From assembly GCA_025506515.1 (NCBI GenBank), contig CM046453.1, positions 43,864,979-43,928,978 on the forward strand: DNA of 64,000 nucleotides, read 5' to 3'. The DNA comes from Flaveria trinervia (taxonomy: Eukaryota > Streptophyta > Magnoliopsida > Asterales > Asteraceae). A program made the translations under genes and the position numbers. This document shows positions 1-10,545 of the stretch, piece after piece. Position 1 is the stretch's first letter. Every line of letters begins with the position of its first letter. The notes beneath the pieces are model-generated. The model did not search any database and was not told the origin of the DNA. It worked only from the letters and a program-made list of their open reading frames with translations.

Positions 1-324
1 CAGCATTAGTGTTTAGTCATCCGCGTTGACAAATGCGAAAGAACAGGCACATGCGTATTTGTTGTCAGACATCCACATTAGTTAATGAGGATGTGCAAAA
101 CTTGTCAGCATTTCTTTTAGGCTATCCGTATTTGTTAATGCGGAAGAAGAAATACTTGTCAACATTTGTTCTATGTCTTCCGCATATACAACTGCGGTTA
201 GCCAAGACTTGTCTTCTATGCATATTCATCATTCGCATTAATACTTGGATTTGTGGGATTACCAGCAGACCAACCATCAACTCACCAATTGAATCGGCAT
301 GTATGATCCTTTTAGGGTCTAACA
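1..324 (+). repeat. 3' part of a Copia-F family LTR (left end outside the window)
   Basis: This stretch is homologous by eye to 35115-35463, sharing the unusual runs of CATCCGC/GCATT-type sub-repeats and the closing GGGTC(C/T)AACA. The other copy shows this family starts TGTTGGAG and ends TCCAACA, so the LTR here ends at 324 with TAACA. Immediately after it, gag-coding sequence of a different (SIRE-like) family begins, so the LTR is probably a solo LTR or element end inserted into that gag. The left flank needed to test for a target duplication is outside the window. The open frame across 33-800 begins in the LTR and runs into gag by chance. Confidence 0.7.
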
Positions 325-1190
325 TTGATGAGAAAGAGCAAGAGAAAGGCAAAGAAGGCTCAAGAGATCAAGGCACCTTCAACTCTGCACAAAAACAAGT
401 CTTTATTTCTACAGGATTTGAAGTGGTTAAAGTTGAAGACACTAACTTGAATTCCAACAACAAGAGTTCTAGTTCATGTCCAAATCATCCCATCATCAAG
501 AAGAAGGCCGATAAGTTGTGCAACACTGCTATACAATATGAACCATCAAGCTCCAAAGGTAGTTCTAACCCCACAAGAATTGCCACATCATCTGAGAAGA
601 TGAAGATGGAGAGTGAAAGTGATCAAGTTCAGCCTTGTTCTGAAAAGAATACTCCTAGAAGGAAGAAAATGGACTATGTTATGTGTGGGAATACCTATAA
701 CTTTGCTAAGGATTGTGTTTACAATCCAAAGAGTACTCTTCACATTACAAAGAAAGAAACTTCTAAGAGTCTGGAGAAGAAGAAGCAAGTTTTGGAATGA
801 AAATCTCTTTCCGTTGGAAGCTCCAAAATGAATAAGAAGAGAAGTGGAAACTTGCCTTCGGAAGAAACTTTGGTCTCAGAAGGAAGGAATACTTCTGAAG
901 TACTCAAGCTTGTTGTAGTAAAAGCAATATCTTCCGAAGGCCCATTCATCAAAACTCTCGAAGTCAACAAACCGTCCAAAGTATTGAGGGTCAAGTCTAA
1001 GCTTCCAAAGGTGGTGTTGACGTCAAGAAAGACCAAGTGGCTGAGAGTTCTTCATTAACTTCAGCAAATGACCTCTCTAGCATGACTATAGGATCAATTA
1101 TTGTTGCATTGTCTTCAACTTCTTTTGATGAGCCCAAGACCAATGAGGCTTCTGTTTCCAAACATAACTACCAATCTTTTTTCTGCGGGA
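325..1190 (+). pseudogene. gag: gag C-terminal region (SIRE-1), broken
   Basis: Gag is the structural protein that packages element RNA in cytoplasmic particles. The stretch aligns with the Gag tail of the related element at 23160-23870: a K/R-rich segment, a segment around 390-440, and then a degenerate CCHC zinc knuckle at about 674-717. The related element keeps CxxCx4Hx4C, whereas here the first Cys reads Tyr and the His reads Asn, so zinc binding is probably lost. After it, 840-970 carries several CTTCGGAAG/CTTCCGAAG-like units inside the coding frame. The reading frame changes several times, so no intact product is possible. Confidence 0.7.
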
Positions 1191-1194
1191 ACAA

Positions 1195-1818
1195 CTCAAG
1201 ACAAACAAAAATATATGGATCATTGACAGTGGCTGTTCCAGGCACATGAAAGGCAATAGGTCACTACTCCAAAAGTTTGAAAGAATTAATGGAGGACCAG
1301 ATGCTTTTGGAGGGGATGCACGAGGTTACATTACAGGAAGGGGCAAGGTCACAAATAGTAAGCTCAGCATTGAAAAGGTAAGTTTTGTCAAGGAGCTTGG
1401 GTGCAGTCTTCCGAGTGTATCCCAATTTTGTGATCAGAGTCACAACATGCTCTTTACTAAGCATGAGTGCATTGTTCTCAAGCCTGGGGTGGTCATTCAT
1501 CATGTGCATATTCTTCCTAGAGACCCAAGGAGAGCGAACATGTACACGATGGATTTACAAGAAACATCTCCCTCACGAGAAGTTTCATGCTTTCTTTCTA
1601 AATCAAATAGTAATGAATCTTTCCTCTGGCTTAAAAAAATGTGCCATGTAAACTTTAAGAACAAGAATAAACTTATTAAGAATGATTTGGTATCTAGAAT
1701 GGCAAAGAAAGAGTTTACAAGTGATGATCATTGTATGGCATGCCTGAAAGGGAAGCAACATAAAGTATCTCACAAGCCAAAGGAAAGAAACTCCATCACT
1801 ACTCCCCTACACTTGTAA
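1195..1818 (+). pseudogene. pol: Protease and GAG-pre-integrase (SIRE-1)
   Basis: A retropepsin-type aspartic protease motif D-S-G lies at 1225-1233 in the context IIDSGCSRHM, typical of copia proteases. The same frame stays open to the TAA at 1816-1818 and runs into the GAG-pre-integrase region, where a conserved Cys-containing stretch (CLKGKQHKVSH) lies near 1740-1770. This zinc-binding region precedes integrase in copia polyproteins. The protease would cut Gag-Pol. The frame is open for about 190 codons but is cut off from gag upstream and integrase downstream. Confidence 0.75.
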
Positions 1819-2640
1819 CATATGGATCCCTTTGGCCCCACCAGTATAATGAACTAGGAAGTGCCTCTTACTATTTAGTGATCATAGATGACTTTACAAG
1901 GTTCACATGGGTCTTCTTCCTTAAAACTAAGGATGAGACTCCTGAGATTCTGAAGAATTTCATCTTAAAGATTAAGAATCAATATGGTCACAAGGTCAAA
2001 ACCATAAGATGTGATCAAGGAACTGAATTCAAGAACCAAAGCATTGATAGAATTTGTGATGAATAGTGTATTACAAGACAATATAGTGCTTCTAGGACTC
2101 CTCAGCAAAATGATGTTGCTGAGAGGAGAAACAAGACATTTATTTAAGCTACAAGAACTATGCTCTCTGACTCTAAACTACCCATCACCTTTCGAGCTGA
2201 GGTAGTCAATGTTGCCTGCTATGTGCAAAATAGAGCTTTAGTGGTTAAGACTCATGGTAAAACTCCTTATGAACTCTCGCACAAGAGGAAACTTTTATTG
2301 GTTTTCTCACGTCATTTGGATGTCCTTCTACCATCTTGAATACCAAAGATCAATTGCCAAGTTTGCTGAGAAATTAGATGGTGGACACTTTATTTGATAC
2401 TCTTCCCAAGCTAAGGCTTATAGAGTATACAATCTTAGAACTAGAATAGTTAAAGAGCCACCCAATGTGACTTTCAATAGCACACTCCTAGTGTGAAAGG
2501 TTTTGGTCCTGATTTACTATTTGATCTTGATTTAGTTACCAACTATTTTAACAAATCTTGTGAGAATGTTTCAGGTTCTGCAGATATATTACCTATAGGT
2601 GATCATGATCCAAGATTTGAGCTAAGAAAACCTTAAAGCT
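1819..2640 (+). pseudogene. pol: Integrase core and C-terminal region (SIRE-1)
   Basis: The retroviral integrase core (rve) is recognisable: DDFTRFTWVFFL near 1884-1920, then CDQGTEF near 2011-2031 supplying the second catalytic Asp. The region with the catalytic Glu (2095-2130, an AERRN-like context in another frame) follows a frameshift. At least one stop (2064-2066) and several frame changes disrupt it. The part from 2200 to 2640 matches the integrase C-terminal extension of the minus-strand relative (HGKTPYEL, then a VYNLRTRIV-like segment). Integrase would insert cDNA; this copy cannot be made intact. Confidence 0.75.
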
Positions 2641-3093
2641 ACACATCTTCAGCTCCAATGGTAACAAATCCTACAAATGATGCTTTTACTAGCACATCAA
2701 TGACAAATCCTGCTAGTGCTTCTAGAAAGCCTTCTATTTCCAGTTTAGAGGCACACAACTCAGAGAAGGAGCTTCAAATTTTGGAGAGCATGGTGGTGGT
2801 GATAGTGATCGGGAATATTTTGATGTTGATAACCACTCCATTGATGATAACATCAATGATGTTACACACTTGTTGGATCAAGTTAATCTTGATAAGTGTG
2901 CTAATATGGAGAGTGAATCCTTATTTCCAGATTTGAATTTCTCTAATTTAGATCCGTCTAAGCAACTTGTTGTGATTCCTCAGCTAAGGATCCGCAAGTC
3001 TCACCCTTCCACAAACATCATTGGACATGTTGATACATGGGTAAGAACAAGAGGACAAACCTATGATGCATTGTTTGTTTTCACTCTTGTTTC
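2641..3093 (+). pseudogene. pol: Integrase-RT linker of SIRE-1
   Basis: A serine/threonine-rich, poorly conserved linker lies between integrase and reverse transcriptase. It has frame changes, and by eye it is homologous to 21000-21480 on the minus strand, including an acidic stretch (DVTHxLDQV-like) near 2850-2890. There is no catalytic motif. Low complexity at this position is normal for copia Pol polyproteins. Confidence 0.55.
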
Positions 3094-3945
3094 TTGTCCC
3101 AGATAGAGGCAAAGAAAATTGATGAGGATCTAAAGGATGGAAGTTGGGTTGAAGCTATGCAAGAGGAGCTTCTTCAATTCAAAAGGCAGAAGATTTGGAA
3201 CCTATGTCCTCTTCCTCATGGGAAGACTACTACAGGAACCAAACGGGTGTTCAGAAATAAGAAGGATGATAGAGAACTTGTCATCAAGAACAAGGCTAGA
3301 TTAGTTGTTCAAGGGTATACCCAAGAAGAAGGAATTGACTACACAAATGTCTTTGCTCCTGTGGCAAGACTTGAAGCTGTCAGCATATTTTTAGCCTTTG
3401 TTGCATCCAAGAACTTCAAGGTTTACCAGCTTGATGTCAAGTGTGCTTTTCTTTATGGAGTGATTGATGAAGAGGTGTGTGTCAAATAACCACCTGGGTT
3501 TGTAGATCCTGATTATCCTGATTATGTCTACAAGCTTGATAAGGCTCTTTATGGGCTGCACCAAGCACCAATAAAGTGGTATGAGACCCTATCATAGTAT
3601 CTTTGTGAGCATGGCTACAAGAAGGGTTCTATTGATGGAACTCTCTTCATCAAAGGAACAGGAAATTACATTATGCTAGTTCAAGTACATGTGGATCACA
3701 TTATCTTTGGGTCAACTAATTCAAAGCACTGCAAAGACTTTGAAAAGCTGATGAAAGACAAGTTTGAAATGAGTGCCATGGGGGAAGTCAATTTCTTTCT
3801 TGGAATTCAAGTGAAGCAAGTAGAAAATGGCATCTTCATAAGTCAGTCAAAGTATTTTCAAGACATACTTAAAATATTCAACATGATTGATTGTAAGGTT
3901 GCTAAGACACCCTAGCCAGAAACCACTCCCTTGGACCTGATCTTG
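3094..3945 (+). pseudogene. pol: Reverse transcriptase (SIRE-1), active site mutated
   Basis: This is a copia-type RVT_2 domain. Recognisable blocks are GSWVEAMQEEL at 3142-3175, a KARLVVQGYTQEEGIDY block at 3292-3345, FAPVARLEA at 3354-3380, QLDVKCAFL at 3430-3455 and YGLHQAP near 3550. The catalytic YVDD box (about 3687-3700) reads H-V-D-H here, losing the aromatic residue and the second aspartate. A TAA at 3487-3489 and a TAG at 3913-3915 also interrupt it. The enzyme is therefore dead twice over. The related minus-strand copy keeps YVDD. Confidence 0.85.
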
Positions 3946-4630
3946 AGGAGGAGTATGTTGATGAGCATCTCTTCAGGGTAATGATTGGGTCTCTTATATC
4001 CTTATAGCTAGCAGGCTTGATATCATGTTTGGTACATGTATTTATGCAAGACATCAAGCCAAACCCAAGATGTCACACCTAATCAGTGTCAAAAGAATAT
4101 TAAGATATCTCAAAGGTGTTGTATTACTTGTTCTTTGGTATCCAAAGAACACTGACTTCAATCTGTATGCCTATACACATAGTGACTATAGTGGTTGCAA
4201 CATGACTGCAAAGTCTACATTAGGGGGATGTCAATTTCTTTGGTGGAAGGATAGTCTCTTGGCAATATAAGAAAAAATCTTGTGTATCTGCATCAACTAC
4301 TGAGGCTGAATACATTGCCGCTACAAGCTGCTATGCTCAAGTGCTTTGGATTCAAAAGCAGATGCTGCACTATGGATTCAACTTCAAGGAGACTCCCATC
4401 CACATAGAAAACAACAGTGCTATCTTAATCATGGAAAATCCTGTGTAGAACTCAAGGACAAACCACGTCAATATCAGGTATCATATGATTAGAGATAACT
4501 TTGAAAAGGTATTAATCAAACTAGTCAAAGTTAATACAAATAAACAATATGTGATCTGTTCACCAAAGCTTTTGATGAACACAGATTCAAATATCTTGTA
4601 TTAGCTATTGGGATGATTAACTTTGAGTAG
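3946..4630 (+). pseudogene. pol: RT C-terminus and RNase H (SIRE-1)
   Basis: A copia RNase H-like domain follows RT: a TPHS/YTHSDY block (about 4170-4195), a STLGGCQFLWW block (4212-4250), then in another frame SASTTEAEY (near 4290-4316), and a final block HIENNSAI (4400-4430). It ends at the TAG at 4627-4629, giving the same carboxy end as the minus-strand relative (IGMINxx-stop). A stop and frameshift near 4268-4272 split it. RNase H removes the RNA strand during reverse transcription; this copy is not functional. Confidence 0.8.
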
Positions 4631-5329
4631 CTTTTCTTAAAACTCAATCATTTTATTTCTAAAACCTGAATGTCCTAAGTTGTCTATTATATAACCTTCA
4701 TAAGCTCTTGTTCTTATTGGAAGTAAAATCTTTTTAAATGTCATTCCTTAGATTTTGGAAATTTTTTATCTCTTTATCCTTCGGAAGATTTAAATTACAT
4801 TCGAAAAAAACTTATGACTTAGCAAACATATATTTACTTAAGTAGTTTTACCTTCAGAAGAATTTCTGAAATATCTTCCGAAGCTTAAAATCAACTTAAA
4901 TACTTGTATGTTTTATAAGAACAATTTTCTTCCGAAAGCAATTTCCATTCGGAAGCTTTTATTCTTCATAGAATAAACAGTCTGTGTTCTAAATCTCTTC
5001 CAAAGCAAAATTTTCAAAAATCTTTGAAATATCTTCCGAAGTCAATTTGCCTTTGGAAGCTTTTCTTCATGAACTTCCGAAGCAAAATAACCTTCGGAAG
5101 ATTTCTCAACTTCCAAGAAAACTACTTTTTGGGCAAAAGAAAACAACTTTTTAGAGGTGAGACCGACTTCTGGATTTCAAACTTTATCCTATTTCATTAA
5201 CTTTGCCTCAGATACTTTTCACATATAAACCCTCTTTCATTATCTTCTTTATTTGCACTATTTCTCTAACCTAAATTCTCCCAAACTGCATATGTTCTTC
5301 ATCTTCATTCACCCTTAAGCTTCTCAAAA
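4631..5329 (+). repeat. Non-coding pol-ORF3 gap with CTTCCGAAG palindrome cluster (SIRE-1)
   Basis: No coding capacity is evident. From about 4775 to 5115 the sequence carries many copies or near copies of CTTCCGAAG and its complement CTTCGGAAG (for example near 4778, 4877, 5032, 5072 and 5091), spaced tens of bases apart in AT-rich DNA. The same arrangement sits at the same place in the minus-strand relative (19260-19560). The motif is a 9-bp odd palindrome, CTTC-N-GAAG. Conservation in a non-coding gap just ahead of ORF3 suggests a cis-acting role, but that is inference. Confidence 0.7.
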
Positions 5330-5703
5330 TGTTAAAGCTAAATCTCCAAAACAACCTTGATTTCTCCATTTCACAGGCAACACAACCAGACTGCTCTGTT
5401 GAACTCTGAGAAAGATGATATTTTTTGAGAGGTTTGCTATTTTCTGGCTCTGTCAAACTACTTCACCTCTCTTGCCATTGATACTGCTCTCCGTGAGGAT
5501 TAGTTGCTTGAATTTTGGAAGACCTGCCAAGAGGTCATTATGGATGGGAAGAAGGCACTATTTGCCACAGTGTAGGGGAGGACAATCTTTATAACTCTGG
5601 CCATCATCAACAATCATCTTTAGTTGGATGATGAAGAAGGTAAGTTGTTCTTCCCAAAGTAGGTTGTCAATTATTCCTTTGAGCATATGGGGTACGAGGG
5701 AGA
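5330..5703 (+). pseudogene. ORF3 (envelope-position ORF) 5' remnant, SIRE-1
   Basis: Translation in shifting frames gives blocks matching the N-terminal part of the ORF at 19022-18441 on the minus strand: NYFTSL (about 5455-5475), QLLEFWKTCQEVIMDG (5495-5545), and the HMGYEGD end block (5682-5706). Stops at 5572 and other points break it. The homology ends at about 5703, exactly where the neighbouring LTR starts with TGTTGG. Its function is unknown. By position it is the env-like/ORF3 gene of SIRE-type elements, but no signal peptide or membrane segment is visible. Confidence 0.75.
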
Positions 5704-6546
5704 TGTTGGATCAAAAGAAGGGTGGTGCAACCAAAACCAAACACTTAGATTATTTTTTGGTACAACTTGTAAAGGACTTATGAAGCTAAATATGGAACTT
5801 TCGAAGGATATGGAGTTTTTCCGAAGACAAAGTGCAGAATCACCTTCGAAATGAAAATCTCCAACTTCCGAACACAAACTCTTCCCTTCCAAACTTCAAG
5901 ACTTAGAATAATTCAAAGACAATGACTTCTGAAGTAGAAGTCCCCAAGCCACAGAAGAAGCAGCCTCTTCTGAAGCATAAAAATGCTTCGAAAGAACTTG
6001 TTCTCCCAAAGCTAATTAAACTTTGGAAGACGCTACTATGAACCAGTGGACATAAGTATGGTCTTCGACACTCCGTTACAGAGCTCTGATACTTCATGGC
6101 GTTTTCCGAAAAGGCGATGTAGTTGACCATACTTTATTCCACTGTTCACCTTTATATATATGTTAGTACAAGTTGCCAACTTTAGTTGGTGACAAAAGGT
6201 AAGTCGTGGACATGTCATGACTACTATATCTTATATAAGGCATTATCTAAGATACCATAAACTATAGCTTTGTAATATCTGCTTTAGTTAGAGGATCCCA
6301 ACTGGTATCAAAGTATATTCGGCTGTAGATAGTAGTATATATAGTTTCTCATTGTAACTCTTGTAGTAAGCTTGTAAGAGTCTTGTAAACTTTGAGTTAA
6401 GAAGTAATATATACAAGTATCTTGAAAATCATTCTCTTGTGTTTTCCTTGTGTTACTTACTATATTATAATCAACTCTTAGAAGAACTCTACTTCTTGAG
6501 TGTTTGCTAGTGAGTTTGAGTGTTAAGTATAAAATCTGATCTTGCA
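5704..6546 (+). repeat. 5' LTR of SIRE-3 (gag-only derivative)
   Basis: The LTR is bounded on the left by TGTTGGATCA where SIRE-1 ORF3 homology stops, and on the right by ATCTTGCA followed at once by a primer-binding site. The part from about 5925 to 6546 is homologous to 11549-12167, the downstream LTR of the same element. The U3 part again carries CTTCNGAAG-like units (near 5803, 5837, 5853 and 5926). A five-base target duplication could not be confirmed because the downstream LTR abuts unrelated sequence. Confidence 0.65.
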
Positions 6547-6560
6547 ATTGGTATCAGAAC
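6547..6560 (+). other. Primer-binding site, initiator Met-tRNA type (SIRE-3)
   Basis: ATTGGTATCAGAAC lies directly after the LTR end. It matches the copia consensus TGGTATCAGAGC, complementary to the 3' end of initiator Met-tRNA, with one change near the end. It marks where minus-strand cDNA synthesis would start and fixes the LTR boundary at 6546. Confidence 0.8.
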
Positions 6561-6668
6561 TTCTTAGGCTCTTGATTGTGTGAACTAACCATCCTAATCA
6601 ACCTTTTTTTCACTCACTCTTTTACTACACTCAAAACATTGCCCTTAACCAGAAATCTGAATGTGAAA

Positions 6669-8170
6669 TGGGGACAATGACTAAAGCACCCATCATCACC
6701 CAGAGAACGTTAGACAATGGAGCAGACGTATAGAAGGGTTCTCCATATATCAAGATAGCCGCATGTGGAAATACATTGCCCACGGTCCCTACAAGCAAAA
6801 GGTGGCTTCACCTGCTGGTGGTGGTGCCATGATAGAGAAGGTAGTGGAGGACTACTTTAACGAAGACCTCAAGCGGATAGACATTGATGAAAAAGCAATG
6901 ACAGTTCTAATGACAGCAATTCCCAACTCCATCATGGTGGGGTTTGAGAATTGCATGACAGCTAAAGGACTGTTTCATGCTTAACCCTGATATACTCCAA
7001 CTCCAATTATTCAAAGAAAGATTCCCTGAAGCAACAATTTCAGAACTTTACTCATATTGTTGGAGAGACCTTACATCAGCAATACTTTAGGTACATGGAT
7101 CTTATCTCTTCCCTTAAGTTTGTGGGAATAGCTCCTGAATTAAGAGATCTCTCAAGGAAATTCATGAGTGCACTTCCTAATAAGTGGATGTTCTATTGTG
7201 TTTCCATCAAGAGAACAAAGAACTTCAACACACTCACAATGACTGAGCTATATGGTATTCTAGATGGACACCGTGTAGAGATGGAAAACAAGAGTGGTCA
7301 TCAAAGAAGCAGACCTTCACGCCTTTTTGCTAGCAATGCTCTTATGGTTGCTGAAGGCTCAAGACCCCCTTAACATCAGTAGTACCTATCTTACTCAAAG
7401 CAGCCATCCAACTCTTTTGGGCCTTACATCACATTCCCTGAGACCCCAAGGTATATGATCATCTCTATACTCCAACCTGTATTGCTAAGGTTAAAATGTA
7501 CTAGGACTATAACATGGTAACTAAATCAGATATTGAGTCCTTAAACATCTTAAAAGCTTATTTTAAGAAGCCTGAAGCTTCTTTAAAACATAAGCACCCA
7601 AATTACAGGACTCAAATCAAGGATTTAATAACCAAGTTAACTAAGGCTGAAGCCAAGCAAGTAATAGTTGAGGCTCAAGCAAGGAAGCATGCTACTTCTG
7701 AGCAAAACTTCCAAGCCATTCTTGCATCATCCTCCCACTTCAAAATTTGTTATCAAAATAAAAGTGGGTTGGGGACCAATGAGATTACTCCACCATACTC
7801 TTATGAGTCTATTAGACAACCAAGGTGTGGTACTAAAGAGCAAGAGGTCCCATCTACTGACCATCTTCACTTGAGATGAATAATTATGCAATAATAGAGA
7901 CCACCACAGGGAAGGAACAAGTAAATCAACAAATTTCTACTTGTGATGATCAACCCTTATCCACCAAATCTAGAAGAAACTGGGCAAAGGCAGCTAGAAG
8001 AACTGCCAAGAAAGTAGCTGAATCTAAGCTGAAGATTGACCCAAAGCAAAAGGATGTTTTCATTTCAGCTGACTTCCATGTGGTAGGCACTTCTGATTCA
8101 GGAAAGGAGTATAGTACCAACACTCCTATCATGCCAAAGGATCATAAGTGCAAAGGGAAGGCTGTAGTGG
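6669..8170 (+). pseudogene. gag: gag of SIRE-3, internally deleted
   Basis: The likely start is ATG at 6669 (MGTMTKAPII), about 120 bases after the PBS. A copia Gag (UBN2-like) core follows, with blocks IDIDEKAMTVLMTAIPNS (6877-6930) and KFMSALPNKW (7159-7188). After PETP (about 7437) the sequence jumps directly to the Gag C-terminal region (KSDIESLNIL at 7520-7550, TQIKDLITKLT near 7612-7645), skipping the zinc-knuckle segment seen at 24383-24700 on the minus strand. The tail (KLKIDPKQKDVFIS, 8029-8070) is followed near 8171 by gypsy sequence. It has stops at 6733, 6982 and 7371. Confidence 0.75.
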
Positions 8171-8268
8171 TGGAGAAAAGATTAAGAAATAAAGTAGTTC
8201 CTCTTGTGCATGTACAGTTGAACACAGCAAGGGATCTCAGTCTATGTGGGATACCGAAAAGGAAATAA
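7876..8268 (+). pseudogene. Chimeric open frame: SIRE gag tail joined to gypsy integrase tail
   Basis: An uninterrupted frame of 130 codons crosses the boundary between two elements. Up to about codon 95 it is SIRE-like Gag tail (KKVAESKLKIDPKQKDVF). From about 8172 it changes to the C-terminal end of a chromovirus integrase (EKRLRNKVVPLVHVQ), the block that lies just before the 3' end of Tekay-like gypsy elements. After about 8220 the gypsy coding continues in another frame (an ETEKEIRQHYP-like sequence). There is no evidence that the fusion is expressed. Confidence 0.6.
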
Positions 8269-8339
8269 GACAACATTACCCATATTTTTTTGAGGAATAA
8301 TAGGTTTCGGGGATGAAACTTATATAAAGGGGGTGGACT
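8171..8339 (+). pseudogene. Gypsy-C internal tail with polypurine tract
   Basis: This is the terminal part of a gypsy polyprotein, then GTTTCGGGGATGAAACTT-like sequence and a purine-rich tract AAAGGGGGTGGACT (8326-8339) immediately before the LTR. It is homologous to 50600-50762 of Gypsy-A, which ends GAGGGGGGTAGACT before its own 3' LTR. The rest of Gypsy-C (5' LTR, gag, most of pol) is missing, so it is a 5'-truncated element or a recombination remnant. Confidence 0.75.
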
Positions 8340-9000
8340 TGTAACACCCAGTTATTTTAAAAGTTATGAAAAAAAGAATAGAAGTGAAGGAAAAGAGAAA
8401 AAAGCTATAAAACCCAAGTTGAGCGGTAAAAAGTGTCCAAAAGGACAATGATTTGAAAGTTGATGAATAAAGGTGGTATGGTCGCCCTTTTGTCTCACAC
8501 TTCACTTGTCATCGGGTTCTTTTAGAGAGAGAAGCAGAAAGTTTTTGGGTTTCTGAAGAACAAGAAGAAGGAATCCTGAATTCAAGGTAAGAATTCATGG
8601 GTTTTTAGTGTTATTAACTGGCCTTAACCTTGATTGTATGCTTATATGTGTTGTGTGTTCATTTGTGTTCGCTTTGGTGGGTTTTAGGTGTTGAGCTAGT
8701 AGCAAATGGGTTTTGAAGGAAGTCATACCCAAGAGGCTGCTAAGGTGAGTTCTAGAACCCCCTTTTTACTTGTTTAACAAAATTTAGGGCTGGAAATACA
8801 TGTATGAAACTTTTTATAAATACGGGTTCTTCACCCGTACGAATGTGTGTGAATGTGGTTTGCGGGTGGGGTTTGATTTGGGTGTGTTTATGGTTATGAT
8901 GACATTACGAATGTGTTTCAATGGCTTAGAATGTATAAAGCTTAGAATATGTCAAAAGATGATTAGGGACTGAATTTAGTTATTTAAGTGTGATTTAGAC

Positions 9001-9310
9001 TGCCCATGCACCTAAATAGTGGTCCATGCGCCTAACGGTATAAACAGTTTATGTGTTCCCATGCACCCAAAACCCCATGCGCCCAAATAGTAGCCATGCG
9101 CCAGGAAAAGGCTGAAATTTGGCTAAGTGTTCAGACACCTAGGCAGCCTTTGGTCCTAGGCACTCATGCGCCTACATAGTGCCCATGCGTCTAGAATTTG
9201 CCTAGAATGACTAAGTGTTGCCCATGCGCCCCAATAGTGCCCATGCGCCCAGAACTTCCCATGCGCCTGAAAGGCGATGTGCCTGCATAGTGCCCATGTG
9301 CCTAAGACTT
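9001..9310 (+). repeat. CCCATGCGCC minisatellite in Gypsy-C LTR
   Basis: Roughly twenty-base degenerate units resembling CCCATGCGCCTAAATAGTG are repeated head to tail, with variants such as CCCATGCGCCCAGAAC. Units vary in length and some are truncated. The same unit occurs at the matching place in all other gypsy LTRs of the window. Confidence 0.85.
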
Positions 9311-9759
9311 AGATTATTTTATGAATTTATAGAGAAAATAGAAAATGTAGGCCTTGACTTGGGATGTTCCATGGGATAAAGTAAGTTGGCTTTTGATGAT
9401 GTATAAGGTATGTTATTGCATGTATGATGATTGTTATGTCATGAATGATGGTGCCTTGTATGGTGATGTTTTCTATGGTTATCTTTATGTTCCTTGTTTT
9501 GTATGTTTATTTTCCATGGCTTTACGTTGAATATTTATGAATGAAATGAAAAGTATTATGTAACGTAATGCGAAAGATAATGAAAATATAACGTAAAGAA
9601 AGAATGTGTGCATTAATGAATGAATGAAAGTAAGAAAGTCTTGCAAGCAAAGTATGGAGGTTCACACCCAATGAAAGGTGTTAGCTCAACTGTGTGTGGG
9701 TTAGCTATCCCAGATGGATGCACACTAAGGTCTAATCTTTGTGATTGACCATACGTATG

Positions 9760-10025
9760 AGATCTTTTCCGCTTGCCCTAAGTACTAGAGTCAGCTTCGT
9801 GCATAATGTTCAAGGTCTATAAAAGACTTCAGGCCCAGTAACCAGCTTCATGCACAATGTTCAGGGTATAGAGTATGGCATTGATCCAGAATGAAAGATA
9901 AAAGATAGTAATGAGTGTACTTGCCCTAGGTACTCGAGTCAGCTTCGTGCATAATGTTCAAGGTCTTTGATAGACCTCAGGCCTAGTAACCAGCTTCGTG
10001 CATAATGTCCGGGGTACTATACATG
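9760..10025 (+). repeat. Longer-unit tandem repeat in Gypsy-C LTR
   Basis: Two long units contain CAGCTTCGTGCATAATGTTC (9793-9812, 9940-9959), each followed by a partial repeat near CAGGC(C/T)(C)AGTAACCAGC and a further CTTC(A/G)TGCA unit. This occupies the place of the ATGAGTCGGGG repeat of the Gypsy-A LTRs, but with unrelated unit sequence. Confidence 0.7.
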
Positions 10026-10545
10026 TCATCGCAAGTAATGAATGTACAAAAGGTAAGTAAGGAAGTTTATGAATGAAAATGAATGAGAGTGAATGATAAT
10101 GATGTACGATAAATGAAAGAAAGTTAACGAATGATTGACAAAGATAATAATGATATTATCTATGTGTACGTATGATGTGCGATCATGTATGAAAGTATAG
10201 AATGGTTTTGAAGAAAGTAAAGTATATTTCATTTAAAACTAGAGCTCACTTAGCAACGCTGACTTTTATGTGTTTCTAGTTGGCAGGTGATGGTTGTTGA
10301 GGATGGCACGGGGCGACTACTTGGCTCATTTTATGATGGCACTCTTTTTGTATAATGTTTTTGCAATATAAGCAACAAGTTATTTTGTAATCAGTCATCG
10401 ATGTATTATTTTGCAAAAGCAATTATAATGAAATGAAATGGTTGTTTAAATGTTTCCGCTGCAATGTTTTATTAAAGATAATGTAAATATATGTTTATGT
10501 GTGATGGTTGACCAGCTGTGAGCATCCCGGGAACGGGTCCTTTCA

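Larger units (their letters stand above)
325..5703 (+). mobile_element. SIRE-1: decayed SIRE-like Ty1/copia element, 5' end missing
   Basis: Order along the + strand is gag tail, protease, GAG-pre-integrase, integrase, reverse transcriptase, RNase H, a non-coding gap with CTTCCGAAG repeats, and the start of ORF3. This matches the order in the minus-strand element at 14367-26478, to which it is clearly related throughout. No LTR of its own is in the window: the left side is cut by the Copia-F LTR and the right side stops where the 5704 LTR starts. Many stops and frameshifts show an old inactive copy. Assignment to the SIRE (Sirevirus) lineage rests on the extra ORF after pol and the Gag style; it is an inference. 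Confidence 0.8.
8340..10545 (+). repeat. Gypsy-C 3' LTR, Tekay-like, 2.2 kb
   Basis: It starts TGTAACACCC and ends GGGAACGGGTCCTTTCA, like the other long gypsy LTRs here (35867, 50763 and 57093 on +; 37611-40260 on -), whose usual end is CTTACA. Such long LTRs (2.1-2.65 kb in this window) are characteristic of the Tekay/del chromovirus group. Inside are a CCCATGCGCC minisatellite (9001-9310) and a longer-unit repeat (9770-10020). The coding region is far away and no reading frame of note is present. Right of the LTR, SIRE-like gag resumes at 10546. Confidence 0.85.

Noticed and set aside
9001..9310. Regularly spaced repeats reminiscent of a CRISPR array
   Set aside because: Units are contiguous and degenerate, there are no unique spacers, and the setting is a plant LTR; this is a minisatellite.
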